64,000 bases of DNA, from assembly GCA_964035575.1 (NCBI GenBank), contig OZ037843.1:1612001-1676000 (forward strand), in the 5' to 3' direction. Below are positions 29,763-39,071 of the stretch, one piece after another. Under the pieces are notes generated by a model, which saw only the letters and a list, made by a program, of their open reading frames with translations, was not told the DNA's origin and searched no databases. Positions within the stretch are counted from its first letter, which is position 1, and every line of letters starts with the position of its first letter. This DNA is from Rhynchopus sp. YZ270_cl-10 (lineage: Eukaryota > Euglenozoa > Diplonemea > Diplonemida > Diplonemidae). A program made the position numbers and the translations under genes.

Positions 29763-32267
29763 ATGCCGTCTCCTGTGTTCTTCGCGTACTTCCGCCGTGC
29801 GCTGCTTACGTCCGTCTTTGTTGCGATCGGGATGGCTCTGTACCTTGGAGGTGAGACTGACGCTGCTTGTCAGACTGTGCACCTGATGGCGATAGCGACG
29901 ACTGCGTACCTGATGGGTGAGCGTGCGGCAGGGACGAGCGGCGATCACTCGTCTCTCACAGACTTCCTTGTGTGGTCCGTGTATCTGTGTGTGCTAGGAT
30001 TTGTGCTTGTCACGTCCACAGTTCTGACGGTGGACAAGCCGTACATGGGGCTATGCTACCTCTCTGTCTACTCGTGTGGGGTTTTCTACGGGGGTGGGAA
30101 GGTTGCTCTTGTGATGCTGTTGGTGGAGCGCCTCCGCATTCTGCGTGATGCCTCGCGTGACCAAGCGCTCTCGAGGTGGAAGGACCGGCATTGGATGGTG
30201 ATGATGGGCTTCATGCTTCCTTACCTCGCGTCAGCGGCAATACTGATGGCTAACATCGATGCGGTACTGAGCCCAACGCGTACGTGCTTTATTTTGATCT
30301 CGTTGCTGGCGACGTACCCTGTCCTGTCGTACAACACCTTCTTCACGATCATTGTGTCTGGCTGCTTCTTCTGGGAGACGTGGAAGCTGAAGCGCAAAGG
30401 CGGCTTATCAACACTGCGTGTGAGTCTGAGAGGTGTGAGTCCGACGGGTGCTCTGCTCTCGTGTCTCATCTACCTCACGTGCAGCACGATGAACGTAGGT
30501 TCCTTTCTGTTCAACTCTAGACAGCACTACCGCACCTGTCTGACGCTGTGTGTGATGGATTTGTGGGTGGGCATGTTCGTGACAGACTACATGTCAGGGC
30601 TGGTGGCAGACATGGAGAAGGTGCGCACAGACGCGGAGGAGGCAATGGACGCAATCGCCGTGATGGAGCTGGACAGACTGGAGCATCTGGAGCGTGAGCC
30701 AACGTCGCGTGTGCAGGCGTCGCTTGCGCGCATCATCGGCCTGCTGCGGGACATTAAGCAGTTCATCCCAAGCACGTACCTTGCGTCGCTCAAGGCTGAC
30801 AGTGAGGATGTGATTGAGGACGACGCCTACAACGTCACACTGACACGCACAGATGCACCTGGGACAGTGTCTGGCCGTGCTGCCATTGTCTTCACAGACA
30901 TTGTGTCGTCGACACAGCTGTGGGAGGCCTGTCCTGAGGGCATGGCGAAGGGCATGCGTCTGCACAACAAGACCGTCCGCGACTGCATTGCTGAGATGAA
31001 CGGGTACGAGGTGAAGACGATTGGGGATGCCTTCATGGTGTCCTTCGACACGTCGCACGAGGCAGTCAGCTTTGGTGTGCTTGTGCAGGAGCGGATGTAC
31101 GGGCTCACGTGGCCGCAGGAGTTGGTGGACTTCAGCCTTGCACCGAAAGAAGAGAAGGAGAGCAAGGTCGGCATGCAGCTGCGCATCGGTGTGAATGCAG
31201 GCGACACGCGTGTGGAGTTCAACGGCATCACAGGACGTGCAGACTACTTCGGCCCCACGGTGAACGTTGCAGCACGCATTGAGTCACGTTGTGTTGCTGG
31301 GTCGGTGGCAGCACCACAGGCGGTCTACGACGAGTGGAAGACGGCGTGTGGCGACAGCGGGCTCAGCGTTGCGATGGGTGACATTGAGCTGAAGGGTGTG
31401 GGCCAGAAGGTGTCTTTGGTGTGTGTGATTCCCTCTTCGATGCCGTGGCGTGAGAAGGCTGTCAAGGCACTACTGCGGAGACCAAGCCTTATTGAGCCGA
31501 AGCGTGTGTCCAAGTGTTCTACAACGAAGTCTTCAGTGCAGACAGCCACAAGGGTGCACGAGCGCAAGCAAGACTTCGAAGGCAAACTCGCAACAGTGGC
31601 ACGCATTGAGCTGCGCTTCACCGAAACCTCAGGAGACCCCATCGGGAGCTTGAACGAGAAGCTTGGGAAGGTGATCGGCTCGCTGGAACGGACAGAAGGC
31701 TCCGTCACAGCCCTCTTCGGGTCGCACGTGATTGCGGGTTGGAACACATCACGTCGGAACATGAACCACGTGCAAAGCTCCTTCGTGTTCTGCCAGATGC
31801 TGCACAAGTCGACAATGTGGGCCTACTCAGACGGCCCTGTGTTTGTCGGGCTGTGCACGGGCACAGTGTACGCAGCGACACTGGGTGCAGCAGGACAGCG
31901 CTTCATGACAAGCATTGGCGCGTGCCTGGGGATGGCAGGACACGTGCTGCACCGGAGCATCAACCACAGGGTGTTTGCGCTGTACTGCACATTGCTCGAC
32001 ACACCTGTGACATATTCGGCTTCGACACGTCCTGTGCTGAGGTGGGATGTGAAGCGTCTTCGTGGGACAGCGACTGTTGATGTGCACGAGGTGTGCCTTG
32101 AGACCAATGACTTTGAGGATGAGCTGGAGTGGGGCTGGACACAGGATTACTGGACTGCTTTTGCTGAGGGGAATGAGAAGCAGATCAGGGACAAAGGCCT
32201 CAATGACGCAACACTGATGAAGATAGTGAACACTGTGTGCGACACGTCTGTGTTCCTTTATTGCTGA
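29763..32267 (+). CDS. Multi-pass membrane adenylyl cyclase, paralogue 4
   Basis: An 834-residue paralogue with the complete catalytic motifs and the degenerate second domain. The membrane half closely matches paralogue 2 (DHSSLTDFLVWSVYLCV; ATYPVLSYNTFFTIIVSGCF), but the ends of the fourth and fifth segments differ. It has its own linker (IEPKRVSKCSTTKSSVQTAT) and C-terminal stretch (KQIRDKGLNDATLMKIVN). Unlike the other four genes, the TTTTGTCAACA leader just before ATG is absent and the upstream DNA is unrelated right up to the start codon, so this copy probably has different control of expression. A possible acceptor AG at 29742-29743 leaves a 19-nt leader. Confidence 0.95.
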   Translation: MPSPVFFAYFRRALLTSVFVAIGMALYLGGETDAACQTVHLMAIATTAYLMGERAAGTSGDHSSLTDFLVWSVYLCVLGFVLVTSTVLTVDKPYMGLCYLSVYSCGVFYGGGKVALVMLLVERLRILRDASRDQALSRWKDRHWMVMMGFMLPYLASAAILMANIDAVLSPTRTCFILISLLATYPVLSYNTFFTIIVSGCFFWETWKLKRKGGLSTLRVSLRGVSPTGALLSCLIYLTCSTMNVGSFLFNSRQHYRTCLTLCVMDLWVGMFVTDYMSGLVADMEKVRTDAEEAMDAIAVMELDRLEHLEREPTSRVQASLARIIGLLRDIKQFIPSTYLASLKADSEDVIEDDAYNVTLTRTDAPGTVSGRAAIVFTDIVSSTQLWEACPEGMAKGMRLHNKTVRDCIAEMNGYEVKTIGDAFMVSFDTSHEAVSFGVLVQERMYGLTWPQELVDFSLAPKEEKESKVGMQLRIGVNAGDTRVEFNGITGRADYFGPTVNVAARIESRCVAGSVAAPQAVYDEWKTACGDSGLSVAMGDIELKGVGQKVSLVCVIPSSMPWREKAVKALLRRPSLIEPKRVSKCSTTKSSVQTATRVHERKQDFEGKLATVARIELRFTETSGDPIGSLNEKLGKVIGSLERTEGSVTALFGSHVIAGWNTSRRNMNHVQSSFVFCQMLHKSTMWAYSDGPVFVGLCTGTVYAATLGAAGQRFMTSIGACLGMAGHVLHRSINHRVFALYCTLLDTPVTYSASTRPVLRWDVKRLRGTATVDVHEVCLETNDFEDELEWGWTQDYWTAFAEGNEKQIRDKGLNDATLMKIVNTVCDTSVFLYC

Positions 32268-33476
32268 AGGCTCTATTCACCGCCGTGCACTCTGTTGGCA
32301 GGCGAGAACCGAATCTCCACCTCAGGGTAAAGGTGCTGGGAATCCTACCCTGGGTGAAGGCAGGCACACTACATGTGTGTAGGGACCTCCTGGATACCCT
32401 AGCCAGTGAAGCCATGAGACCCCCCTAGGAAACTGGGATATTGGAAGAGACCTCGCTGGTAGCCGGGAACCCTCCCTGGGCTAGTGCAATAATGTAACTT
32501 CAATCTTAAGTCCACAGCTCGCGAGCTGATGGTTCATCTTTAAAGACTTTCTTGGCTTTGCCTTTGTGTCAACTAGGACATTGTAGCATTCTTTCCAGAA
32601 CGCTCTTTTTACACACAACTCAATGATATTATGATAGCCCCAAAAGAAACAACAAATTTTTCAAATGTTTTATTTTGAATTGATTCGCGCGTTCGAAAAA
32701 CGAAAACGCCTGCATACAACCGTAATTTCTGTTAACTGCCATGGGGGTGGCACGACCCACCTCTCGCCGCGTCTTTTTAGTCAAAACCCCGTGTGATTGT
32801 TTTATACTTTTCCCCTTTTAATTTGTTTTTCGTTGTGTCGTATATATTACAAAAACCCGGTGTGCGGTGGCAGACAGTGGAAGGTTCTGATCATAAAGCC
32901 CCTTTTTTCCGCACGTTAAGGAAAGGCAGCTTCCTCTTTGCCAACTCCATTTTCTTGGACCTGTTCCAGGACCGTGCATGCTCCGTTCTCTAAAAGGAAT
33001 GGTAAAACCGTTTTCAAACAAAAAAACAGCTCTCTGCAGCTCTCTGTGCAGTGAAGAGTTCCTACTTCACTCATGTTGCATTAGAAGGTACGAAGGCTTC
33101 CTGCTCGCACAGCCCTTTACAGGGTGACGTTTGCAGTCTGAAGTCAGCCTCTCATGTGAAGATCTATGCAGACACTTAACGAAGAAAAAGAAAATAATAA
33201 AACCTACATTCTTGAACTCTTCTACACGACGTGATTTTCATTGGACGCATCCCTTCTCCAATTCAATTCAACAAAACTGTGGCTTACTCCCTCAAAATTC
33301 GTGAAACTTCGCAGGAAAAAACTCTTTTTTTGTTCGCGAGTTTGTTTTGCATCTTCCGCAGTTTACAAACTTTTTTTTTTGCCCGGTATGGGAGCGTATT
33401 GCAGTAAATAAAATGTCAACACAGAATTTACACACTTTACGCACAAAACAAAGTCGTCTTTTTCTTTTTGTCAACA
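32268..33476. other. Between cyclases 4 and 5
   Basis: 32268-32315 matches the flank of paralogue 2. 32316-32480 is a more GC-rich block that I do not recognise. 32515-32665 matches 16717-16885. 32762-33182 matches parts of 19256-19910. Pyrimidine-AG sites lie at 33403-33404 and 33423-33424; use of the second would remove an out-of-frame ATG at 33412 from the leader. Confidence 0.6.
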
Positions 33477-35987
33477 ATGCCGTCTCCTGTGTTCTTCGCG
33501 TACTTCCGCCGTGCGCTGCTCGCGTTCGTCTTTGTTGCGATCGGGATGGCTCTGTACCTTGGAGGTGAGACCCATGCAGCCACGATGACCGTGCATCTGC
33601 TCGTCCTTTCGACGACAACGTACCTGATGGGTGAGCGTGCGGCGGGGACGAGCGGCGACCACTCCTCGTATATGGGGATGTTGGTGTGGGTGGTGTACCT
33701 GTGTGTGCTGTGCTTTGTGCTGGTCACGTCCATGATGCTCTCAGTGGACAAGCCGTACCTGGGGCTGTGCTACCTCTCTGTGTACACGTGCTCCACTGCC
33801 TACGCAGGCGGGAAGGTTGCTCTTGTGACGCTGTTGGTGGAGCGCCTCCGCATTCTGCGTGATGCCTCGCGTGACGCACCGCTCTCGAGGTGGAAGGACC
33901 GGCATTGGCTTGCCATGATGGGTTTGATGGTGCCGTACCTCGGGTGCGGATCGATACTGCTCGCGAACATACACGCCAACATCAGTAAGACGAATACGTG
34001 CTTCCTGAACATACAGCAAATATCCACTATTTCGATGCTTTCGTGGAACACTTTTGCGTCGCTCGTCATCGGCTTCTCCTTCGTCTGGGAGACTGTGAAG
34101 CTGCAGAGGTTCAGAGATGGGTCCAAATCCTTGCGTGTGAGTCTGAGAGGTGTGCATCCAGCTGGTGCCGTCGTCGCCTGCCTGATTTACATCACCTTCT
34201 CCTGCGCCAACATCATCTCCCTCATCTACAACGAGCATCAGCACTACCGCACCTGTCTGACGCTGTGTGTTTGTGATAAGTGGTTCGGCATGTTCGTGAC
34301 AGACTACATGTCAGGGCTGGTGGCAGACATGGAGAAGGTGCGCACAGACGCGGAGGAGGCAATGGACGCAATCGCCGTGATGGAGCTGGACAGACTGGAG
34401 CATCTGGAGCGTGAGCCAACGTCGCGTGTGCAGGCGTCGCTTGCGCGCATCATCGGCCTGCTGCGGGACATTAAGCAGTTCATCCCAAGCACGTACCTTG
34501 CGTCGCTCAAGGCTGACAGTGAGGATGTGATTGAGGACGACGCCTACAACGTCACACTGACACGCACAGATGCACCTGGGACAGTGTCTGGCCGTGCTGC
34601 CATTGTCTTCACAGACATTGTGTCGTCGACACAGCTGTGGGAGGCCTGTCCTGAGGGCATGGCGAAGGGCATGCGTCTGCACAACAAGACCGTCCGCGAC
34701 TGCATTGCTGAGATGAACGGGTACGAGGTGAAGACGATTGGGGATGCCTTCATGGTGTCCTTCGACACGTCGCACGAGGCAGTCAGCTTTGGTGTGCTTG
34801 TGCAGGAGCGGATGTACGGGCTCACGTGGCCGCAGGAGTTGGTGGACTTCAGCCTTGCACCGAAAGAAGAGAAGGAGAGCAAGGTCGGCATGCAGCTGCG
34901 CATCGGTGTGAATGCAGGCGACACGCGTGTGGAGTTCAACGGCATCACAGGACGTGCAGACTACTTCGGCCCCACGGTGAACGTTGCAGCACGCATTGAG
35001 TCACGTTGTGTTGCTGGGTCGGTGGCAGCACCACAGGCGGTCTACGACGAGTGGAAGACGGCGTGTGGCGACAGCGGGCTCAGCGTTGCGATGGGTGACA
35101 TTGAGCTGAAGGGTGTGGGCCAGAAGGTGTCTTTGGTGTGTGTGATTCCCTCTTCGATGCCGTGGCGTGAGAAGGCTGTCAAGGCACTACTGCGGAGACC
35201 AAGCCTTACTGGGAAACTTGATCCAAAACGTTCGATGTGTTCCACAAGGTCTTCAGCGCACACAGCTACAAGGGTGCACGAGCGCAAGCAAGACTTCGAA
35301 GGCAAACTCGCAACAGTGGCACGCATTGAGCTGCGCTTCACCGAAACCTCAGGAGACCCCATCGGGAGCTTGAACGAGAAGCTTGGGAAGGTGATCGGCT
35401 CGCTGGAACGGACAGAAGGCTCCATCACAGCCCTCTTCGGGTCGCACGTGATTGCGGGTTGGAACACATCACGTCGGAACATGAACCACGTGCAAAGCTC
35501 CTTCGTGTTCTGCCAGATGCTGCACAAGTCGACAATGTGGGCCTACTCAGACGGCCCTGTGTTTGTCGGGCTGTGCACGGGCACAGTGTACGCAGCGACA
35601 CTGGGTGCAGCAGGACAGCGCTTCATGACAAGCATTGGCGCGTGCCTGGGGATGGCAGGACACGTGCTGCACCGGAGCATCAACCACAGGGTGTTTGCGC
35701 TGTACTGCACACTTCTCGACACACCTGTGACATATTCGGCTTCGACACGTCCTGTGCTGAGGTGGGATGTGAAGCGTATTCGTGGGACAGCGACTGCTGA
35801 TGTGCACGAGGTGTGCCTTGAGACCAATGACTTTGAGGAGGAGCTGGAGTGGGGCTGGACACAGGATTACTGGACTGCTTTTGCTGAGGGGAATGAGAAG
35901 CAGATTCGTGAGAAGTGCGAAAGCAACACGTGTTTGATGGACATGCTTAACACTGTGTGTGACACGTCTGTGTTCCTTTATTGCTGA
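33477..35987 (+). CDS. Multi-pass membrane adenylyl cyclase, paralogue 5
   Basis: An 836-residue paralogue. From the catalytic domain to the end it is nearly identical to paralogue 2 (RSMCSTRSSAHTATRVHERK; IRGTATADVHEV; FEEELEWGW). Segment two (VHLLVLSTTTYLMGE) matches paralogue 1 and segment three matches paralogue 3, so it is a mosaic. The loop before TCF is its own (ANIHANISKTNTCF), as is segment six (LSWNTFASLVIGFSFVWETV), which lacks the GCFF found in the others. Catalytic residues are all present. It has the shared TTTTTGTCAACA leader. It lies only 1.2 kb from paralogue 4, the tightest spacing in the family. Confidence 0.95.
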   Translation: MPSPVFFAYFRRALLAFVFVAIGMALYLGGETHAATMTVHLLVLSTTTYLMGERAAGTSGDHSSYMGMLVWVVYLCVLCFVLVTSMMLSVDKPYLGLCYLSVYTCSTAYAGGKVALVTLLVERLRILRDASRDAPLSRWKDRHWLAMMGLMVPYLGCGSILLANIHANISKTNTCFLNIQQISTISMLSWNTFASLVIGFSFVWETVKLQRFRDGSKSLRVSLRGVHPAGAVVACLIYITFSCANIISLIYNEHQHYRTCLTLCVCDKWFGMFVTDYMSGLVADMEKVRTDAEEAMDAIAVMELDRLEHLEREPTSRVQASLARIIGLLRDIKQFIPSTYLASLKADSEDVIEDDAYNVTLTRTDAPGTVSGRAAIVFTDIVSSTQLWEACPEGMAKGMRLHNKTVRDCIAEMNGYEVKTIGDAFMVSFDTSHEAVSFGVLVQERMYGLTWPQELVDFSLAPKEEKESKVGMQLRIGVNAGDTRVEFNGITGRADYFGPTVNVAARIESRCVAGSVAAPQAVYDEWKTACGDSGLSVAMGDIELKGVGQKVSLVCVIPSSMPWREKAVKALLRRPSLTGKLDPKRSMCSTRSSAHTATRVHERKQDFEGKLATVARIELRFTETSGDPIGSLNEKLGKVIGSLERTEGSITALFGSHVIAGWNTSRRNMNHVQSSFVFCQMLHKSTMWAYSDGPVFVGLCTGTVYAATLGAAGQRFMTSIGACLGMAGHVLHRSINHRVFALYCTLLDTPVTYSASTRPVLRWDVKRIRGTATADVHEVCLETNDFEEELEWGWTQDYWTAFAEGNEKQIREKCESNTCLMDMLNTVCDTSVFLYC

Positions 35988-36470
35988 AGGTGCTATTTTC
36001 CTTCCTACCCCCACAAGAGGGCATGTGACACCGCAAAAATGCGGTTTTTTGAGGTTCTTTTTTTTTTTTTTTTTACTGGTTTTCTTCCTTGCTTTCGTAT
36101 TTTTTGTTTTCTGTATCTATGTGGATCCCCCCCAGTGAACCGTTTGGGACCCCGCTCTGCCGTGGCAGTCGTGGTTAGCGTTGTCATGTTTGTCTGTAGC
36201 ACACAAGTAAGAAGAGAGACTCTAGGTCTCATTGGCGTCTGTTTCTCAAAAGTTTGGTTGTTGTTCTACTCTTGTGGGTTGCCGTTTAACGGAAGCGCCT
36301 CCCCATTTACCACGAAAATCGGGGGGAACATACAGGCTGCACAGATCTCCCCCCACTATGTGGCAGTCGAGCCTTGTTACGTGGCTCCCTGGCCTGACTG
36401 CGAACTCCGCGCAACCTCACACGAGGTTAACCACGGAGTCAAAAGGAAAAAGAAAATATGATAAAAAAAA

Positions 36471-36520
36471 AATTTATAAAGTGCACCCAAGCCCCCCGGG
36501 GCCTGGGCACTTTATAAATT
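36471..36520. repeat. 50-bp palindrome
   Basis: AATTTATAAAGTGC at the left faces GCACTTTATAAATT at the right, and CCCA then GCCCC faces GGGGC then TGGG inside. Nearly the whole stretch pairs. It lies within the LINE 3' region or is a small insertion in it. Confidence 0.8.
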
Positions 36521-36798
36521 AAAAGGAAAAGCAATGATTTGTTTTTTTTTGTTTTTTTTTTTTTGTTTTTTTTTTTTTGCTTTTTTTTTGTTTTTTTATT
36601 GTTTTTTTTTTGAAAAGTAAAAAGTATGTTTGAAAGTGTAACACACGTCTTCGTAGAAGACGGCGTTCCGCACATGTTTTGTCTTCGCAACCGTCAGTTG
36701 CGCTGGTCGTGGTGCCGCAGGTACGTCCTGGGCTTGCTTTTTGTTCGTGGTTTTTTTTTCTCTTTTCTTTATTGTTTCAAGTTTTGGCCGGCGTCTCC

Positions 36799-37250
36799 TC
36801 AGCAGGTGTTGCTCCGCACGAGTTCAGGCAGGCTGGCCTCTGTCAGTTTTGCCGCGCTGATGTACTTCAGGCACAACTGGGGTTGCTCTAGCAGTAAGAA
36901 CTTGAGCGACTTGTTTGGCAGTAGGTCTGTCCTTAGTGCCTTGGTGGCTGAACACACTTTGAACATATGTTTCAGTGTCGCCTTTGCTTTTGCCGTGCAG
37001 TTGTTGCAGCGTGCCACGTCGTTGCTGCCCATGTAGTCGAACAGCGCAGGGTGGCGCTCTGTCCGCAGCAGTCTCATCTGCACTGCTCCCCGCCGCGTGA
37101 GCTCCGGTGTGCTCAGCTTGGGTCGCGCCACTCCCTTCGGGGTGTCCGCCGTGATCGTGCTGTAGAGTTCGCTCGCCGGTTGGGGTGTGTAGCTGGAGCA
37201 GACTGCGCGTATCGCCGCTTTGCACGCGAGGAGCGTGAGTGGTTCCTCCT
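36799..37250 (-). pseudogene. LINE ORF, C-terminal remnant
   Basis: About 150 codons are open to the left edge of the insert. The peptide includes LLACKAAIRAVCSSYTPQP, LTRRGAVQMRLLRTERHPAL and CNNCTAKAKATLKHMFKVC. The last has the C-x2-C-x8-H-x4-C zinc knuckle found after the reverse transcriptase in many non-LTR elements of the ingi/L1Tc/I type. The reverse transcriptase and endonuclease are missing through 5' truncation. Assignment rests on the zinc knuckle and the insertion structure. Confidence 0.6.
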
Positions 37251-38400
37251 GTTCTTTTTGAGACGGGTTTACGCAAAATTATGAATGCAAATTGATGAAA
37301 TTTAGTTTACATCTTGCTTTTCCAAGCGTGTATGTTGAAAAAAAAATAGGGCAACAGTATTCCGACAAGTGCGTAGCGACACCTCCCTTGCGAGCTCAGA
37401 ATCCAAGGTGTTTTCAACTTTGTGTCAACAGGCCAAGGCTTTGGTTTTTGAAGAGACCAAAGACTGTTTGATAATAGCAACAGGGCGTCAGTGGTTAAAA
37501 CTCTTTACATCTCAGAGAGTCTTGCACTGACGATGTCCCCCTCTGATACTACGTGTGGCCTATGTTTTACGTGCCGACAATTGCTGCTATGGCGTATCTC
37601 ATCCACCGCACGAGATCCAACGTATGTGATTTTCCAACAATTTCTTTTGTACGAGTATGCAATACGTCTAAATGAATTGACGCGCTCTTCGGTTGTCATG
37701 AGTTTTACCGTTTTCCCCTTCCCCCTTTGTGCTCCACCTCTCCACCGTACTTCAGTACGCGGGTTTTTCGGGGGTTTTCGGGACTTTTGGGGTGTGAACG
37801 AAGGATGGATGCGATCAACAAACAACGAATAAAGAAGGGGGGGACCTTTAAATTCCCTTCAAGGGGGGGGTCACCTGGGGGGGGGTGTGTCATTAAGGTG
37901 ACTAAGCACGAGAGGCTTAGGGTCATCTTATAAACTTTTCCTTTCATTTCCTGCACACTAGAGGCCCACTGCTGACATAATAACGGCTCAGTTGTGCCAG
38001 CAAAATGGAAAGGAACGTCTCTACGGCGAAGTTCCCCTATCATCCCTTGTGGCCACTCTTCCTTTCCTCAGAGACGAAGGGGTGCATCGTAACACGCTTT
38101 CCCTTTTCTCTGTTCAACGTTCCCACTAACACATAACCACATTATCCACACAACACACCACAGGGCGTCTACCAATTCCTCTGGGGCGGAACGGTCGGAC
38201 CTGTAGACATACAGTACAGTGGTGTCGTTTCGTGTTTTGTTACGTGATAATGCAGGCAACAGAAGAAAAACTGCGGCATGCAATGTATGCGTTTAGGACT
38301 GACACATGATGTACTGAATTCTTATCAACTCCTTTATGTTTTACACAGACCCCTTTACACGACCCCTTTCACCCACCCCTTTGATGGCAACTTCTGTGTT
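37251..38400. repeat. Second copy of the 23000-type repeat, interrupted
   Basis: 37258-37553 and 38280-38375 match 23000-23400. The 730 bp between them include an R1 copy and two pieces I do not recognise. No gene is supported. Confidence 0.7.
37895..37961 (+). repeat. R1 hairpin repeat
   Basis: The first 36 bases are identical to the 1075 copy, followed by ATAAACTTTTCCTTTCATTT and a later TAG. This near-identity in unrelated surroundings is the strongest sign that R1 is a discrete unit. Confidence 0.85.
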
Positions 38401-38861
38401 TTTCAGCACTTGAATGCAACGAGCCAAACCAATATTACGGGTGCGCAATATTACGCATAATTATGGGTAAAAATTGGATGGTGGGTGCACAACCGAGGCA
38501 ACTACACTAATCCAACAATTTATAAAAAAAAAAATAAGACGCAAATATTGTATCCAGCAGTGCAGGCTGGATTTAGCTCCAAAAAAAGAGGTTCTACAGC
38601 AACAGAACACAATTCTTTTATTTTTTTCCCCCACTCCCACCCCTTTTCTCACACGCAACACCAAAAAAAAAAAAAAAAATCTTAGCCTGGTAAAAGGGCT
38701 TTTCATTTTTGCTGCTCTCAAGGGTTCAGGACGACTGATGTCTATACCTTGGTACAAAGGCTTCTGCCAACATTCATTGGCCCTCCTTCTGTGATTGTCG
38801 ACAATAAAAGGCAGTGCAGTGCAACCGTACCTTCCTTTTTTTTCTTCTTCTTTCCCTCGTT

Positions 38862-38997
38862 CTCTTACGGTACGGGGAAGTCATTAGGTTTCCTTTTTCG
38901 CATCTACTGTTGCAGGCCGCAGGGTACTCCTTCCTATGATTTTCATCCGGATGGCTGGCATCGTACATGGGTCAAGTCAGGGAGGTGCCTGCATCAC
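38862..38997 (+). repeat. R2 repeat upstream of the Pro/Thr-rich gene
   Basis: The extended form is present: TCTCTTACGGTACGGGGAAG, GGCCGCAGGGTACT, then CATCCGGATGGCTGGCATCG and GAGGTGCCTGCAT. It ends 75 bp before the ATG and merges into the long pyrimidine tract that carries the likely trans-splice acceptor (AG at 39036-39037). Confidence 0.8.
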
Positions 38998-39071
38998 AGT
39001 TTTTCTTTTCTTCTTTCCCTCCCCACCCTTCTTCCAGTCTCTCTCTCCCTCCCTCCCTCTTCCCCTCCCAG

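Larger units (their letters stand above)
36063..37250 (-). mobile_element. 5'-truncated LINE insertion
   Basis: GTTCTTTTT occurs at both edges (36054-36062 and 37251-37259), a 9-bp target duplication. On the - strand the insert ends in poly(A), seen as a T-run at 36061-36074. It begins with a partial coding region. It splits a dispersed repeat whose uninterrupted form is at about 22949-23010 (a TTTTTTGAG...GAGACGGG junction). A- and T-rich stretches at 36541-36612 belong to its 3' part. 36075-36172 recurs at 17068-17165. Confidence 0.75.
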
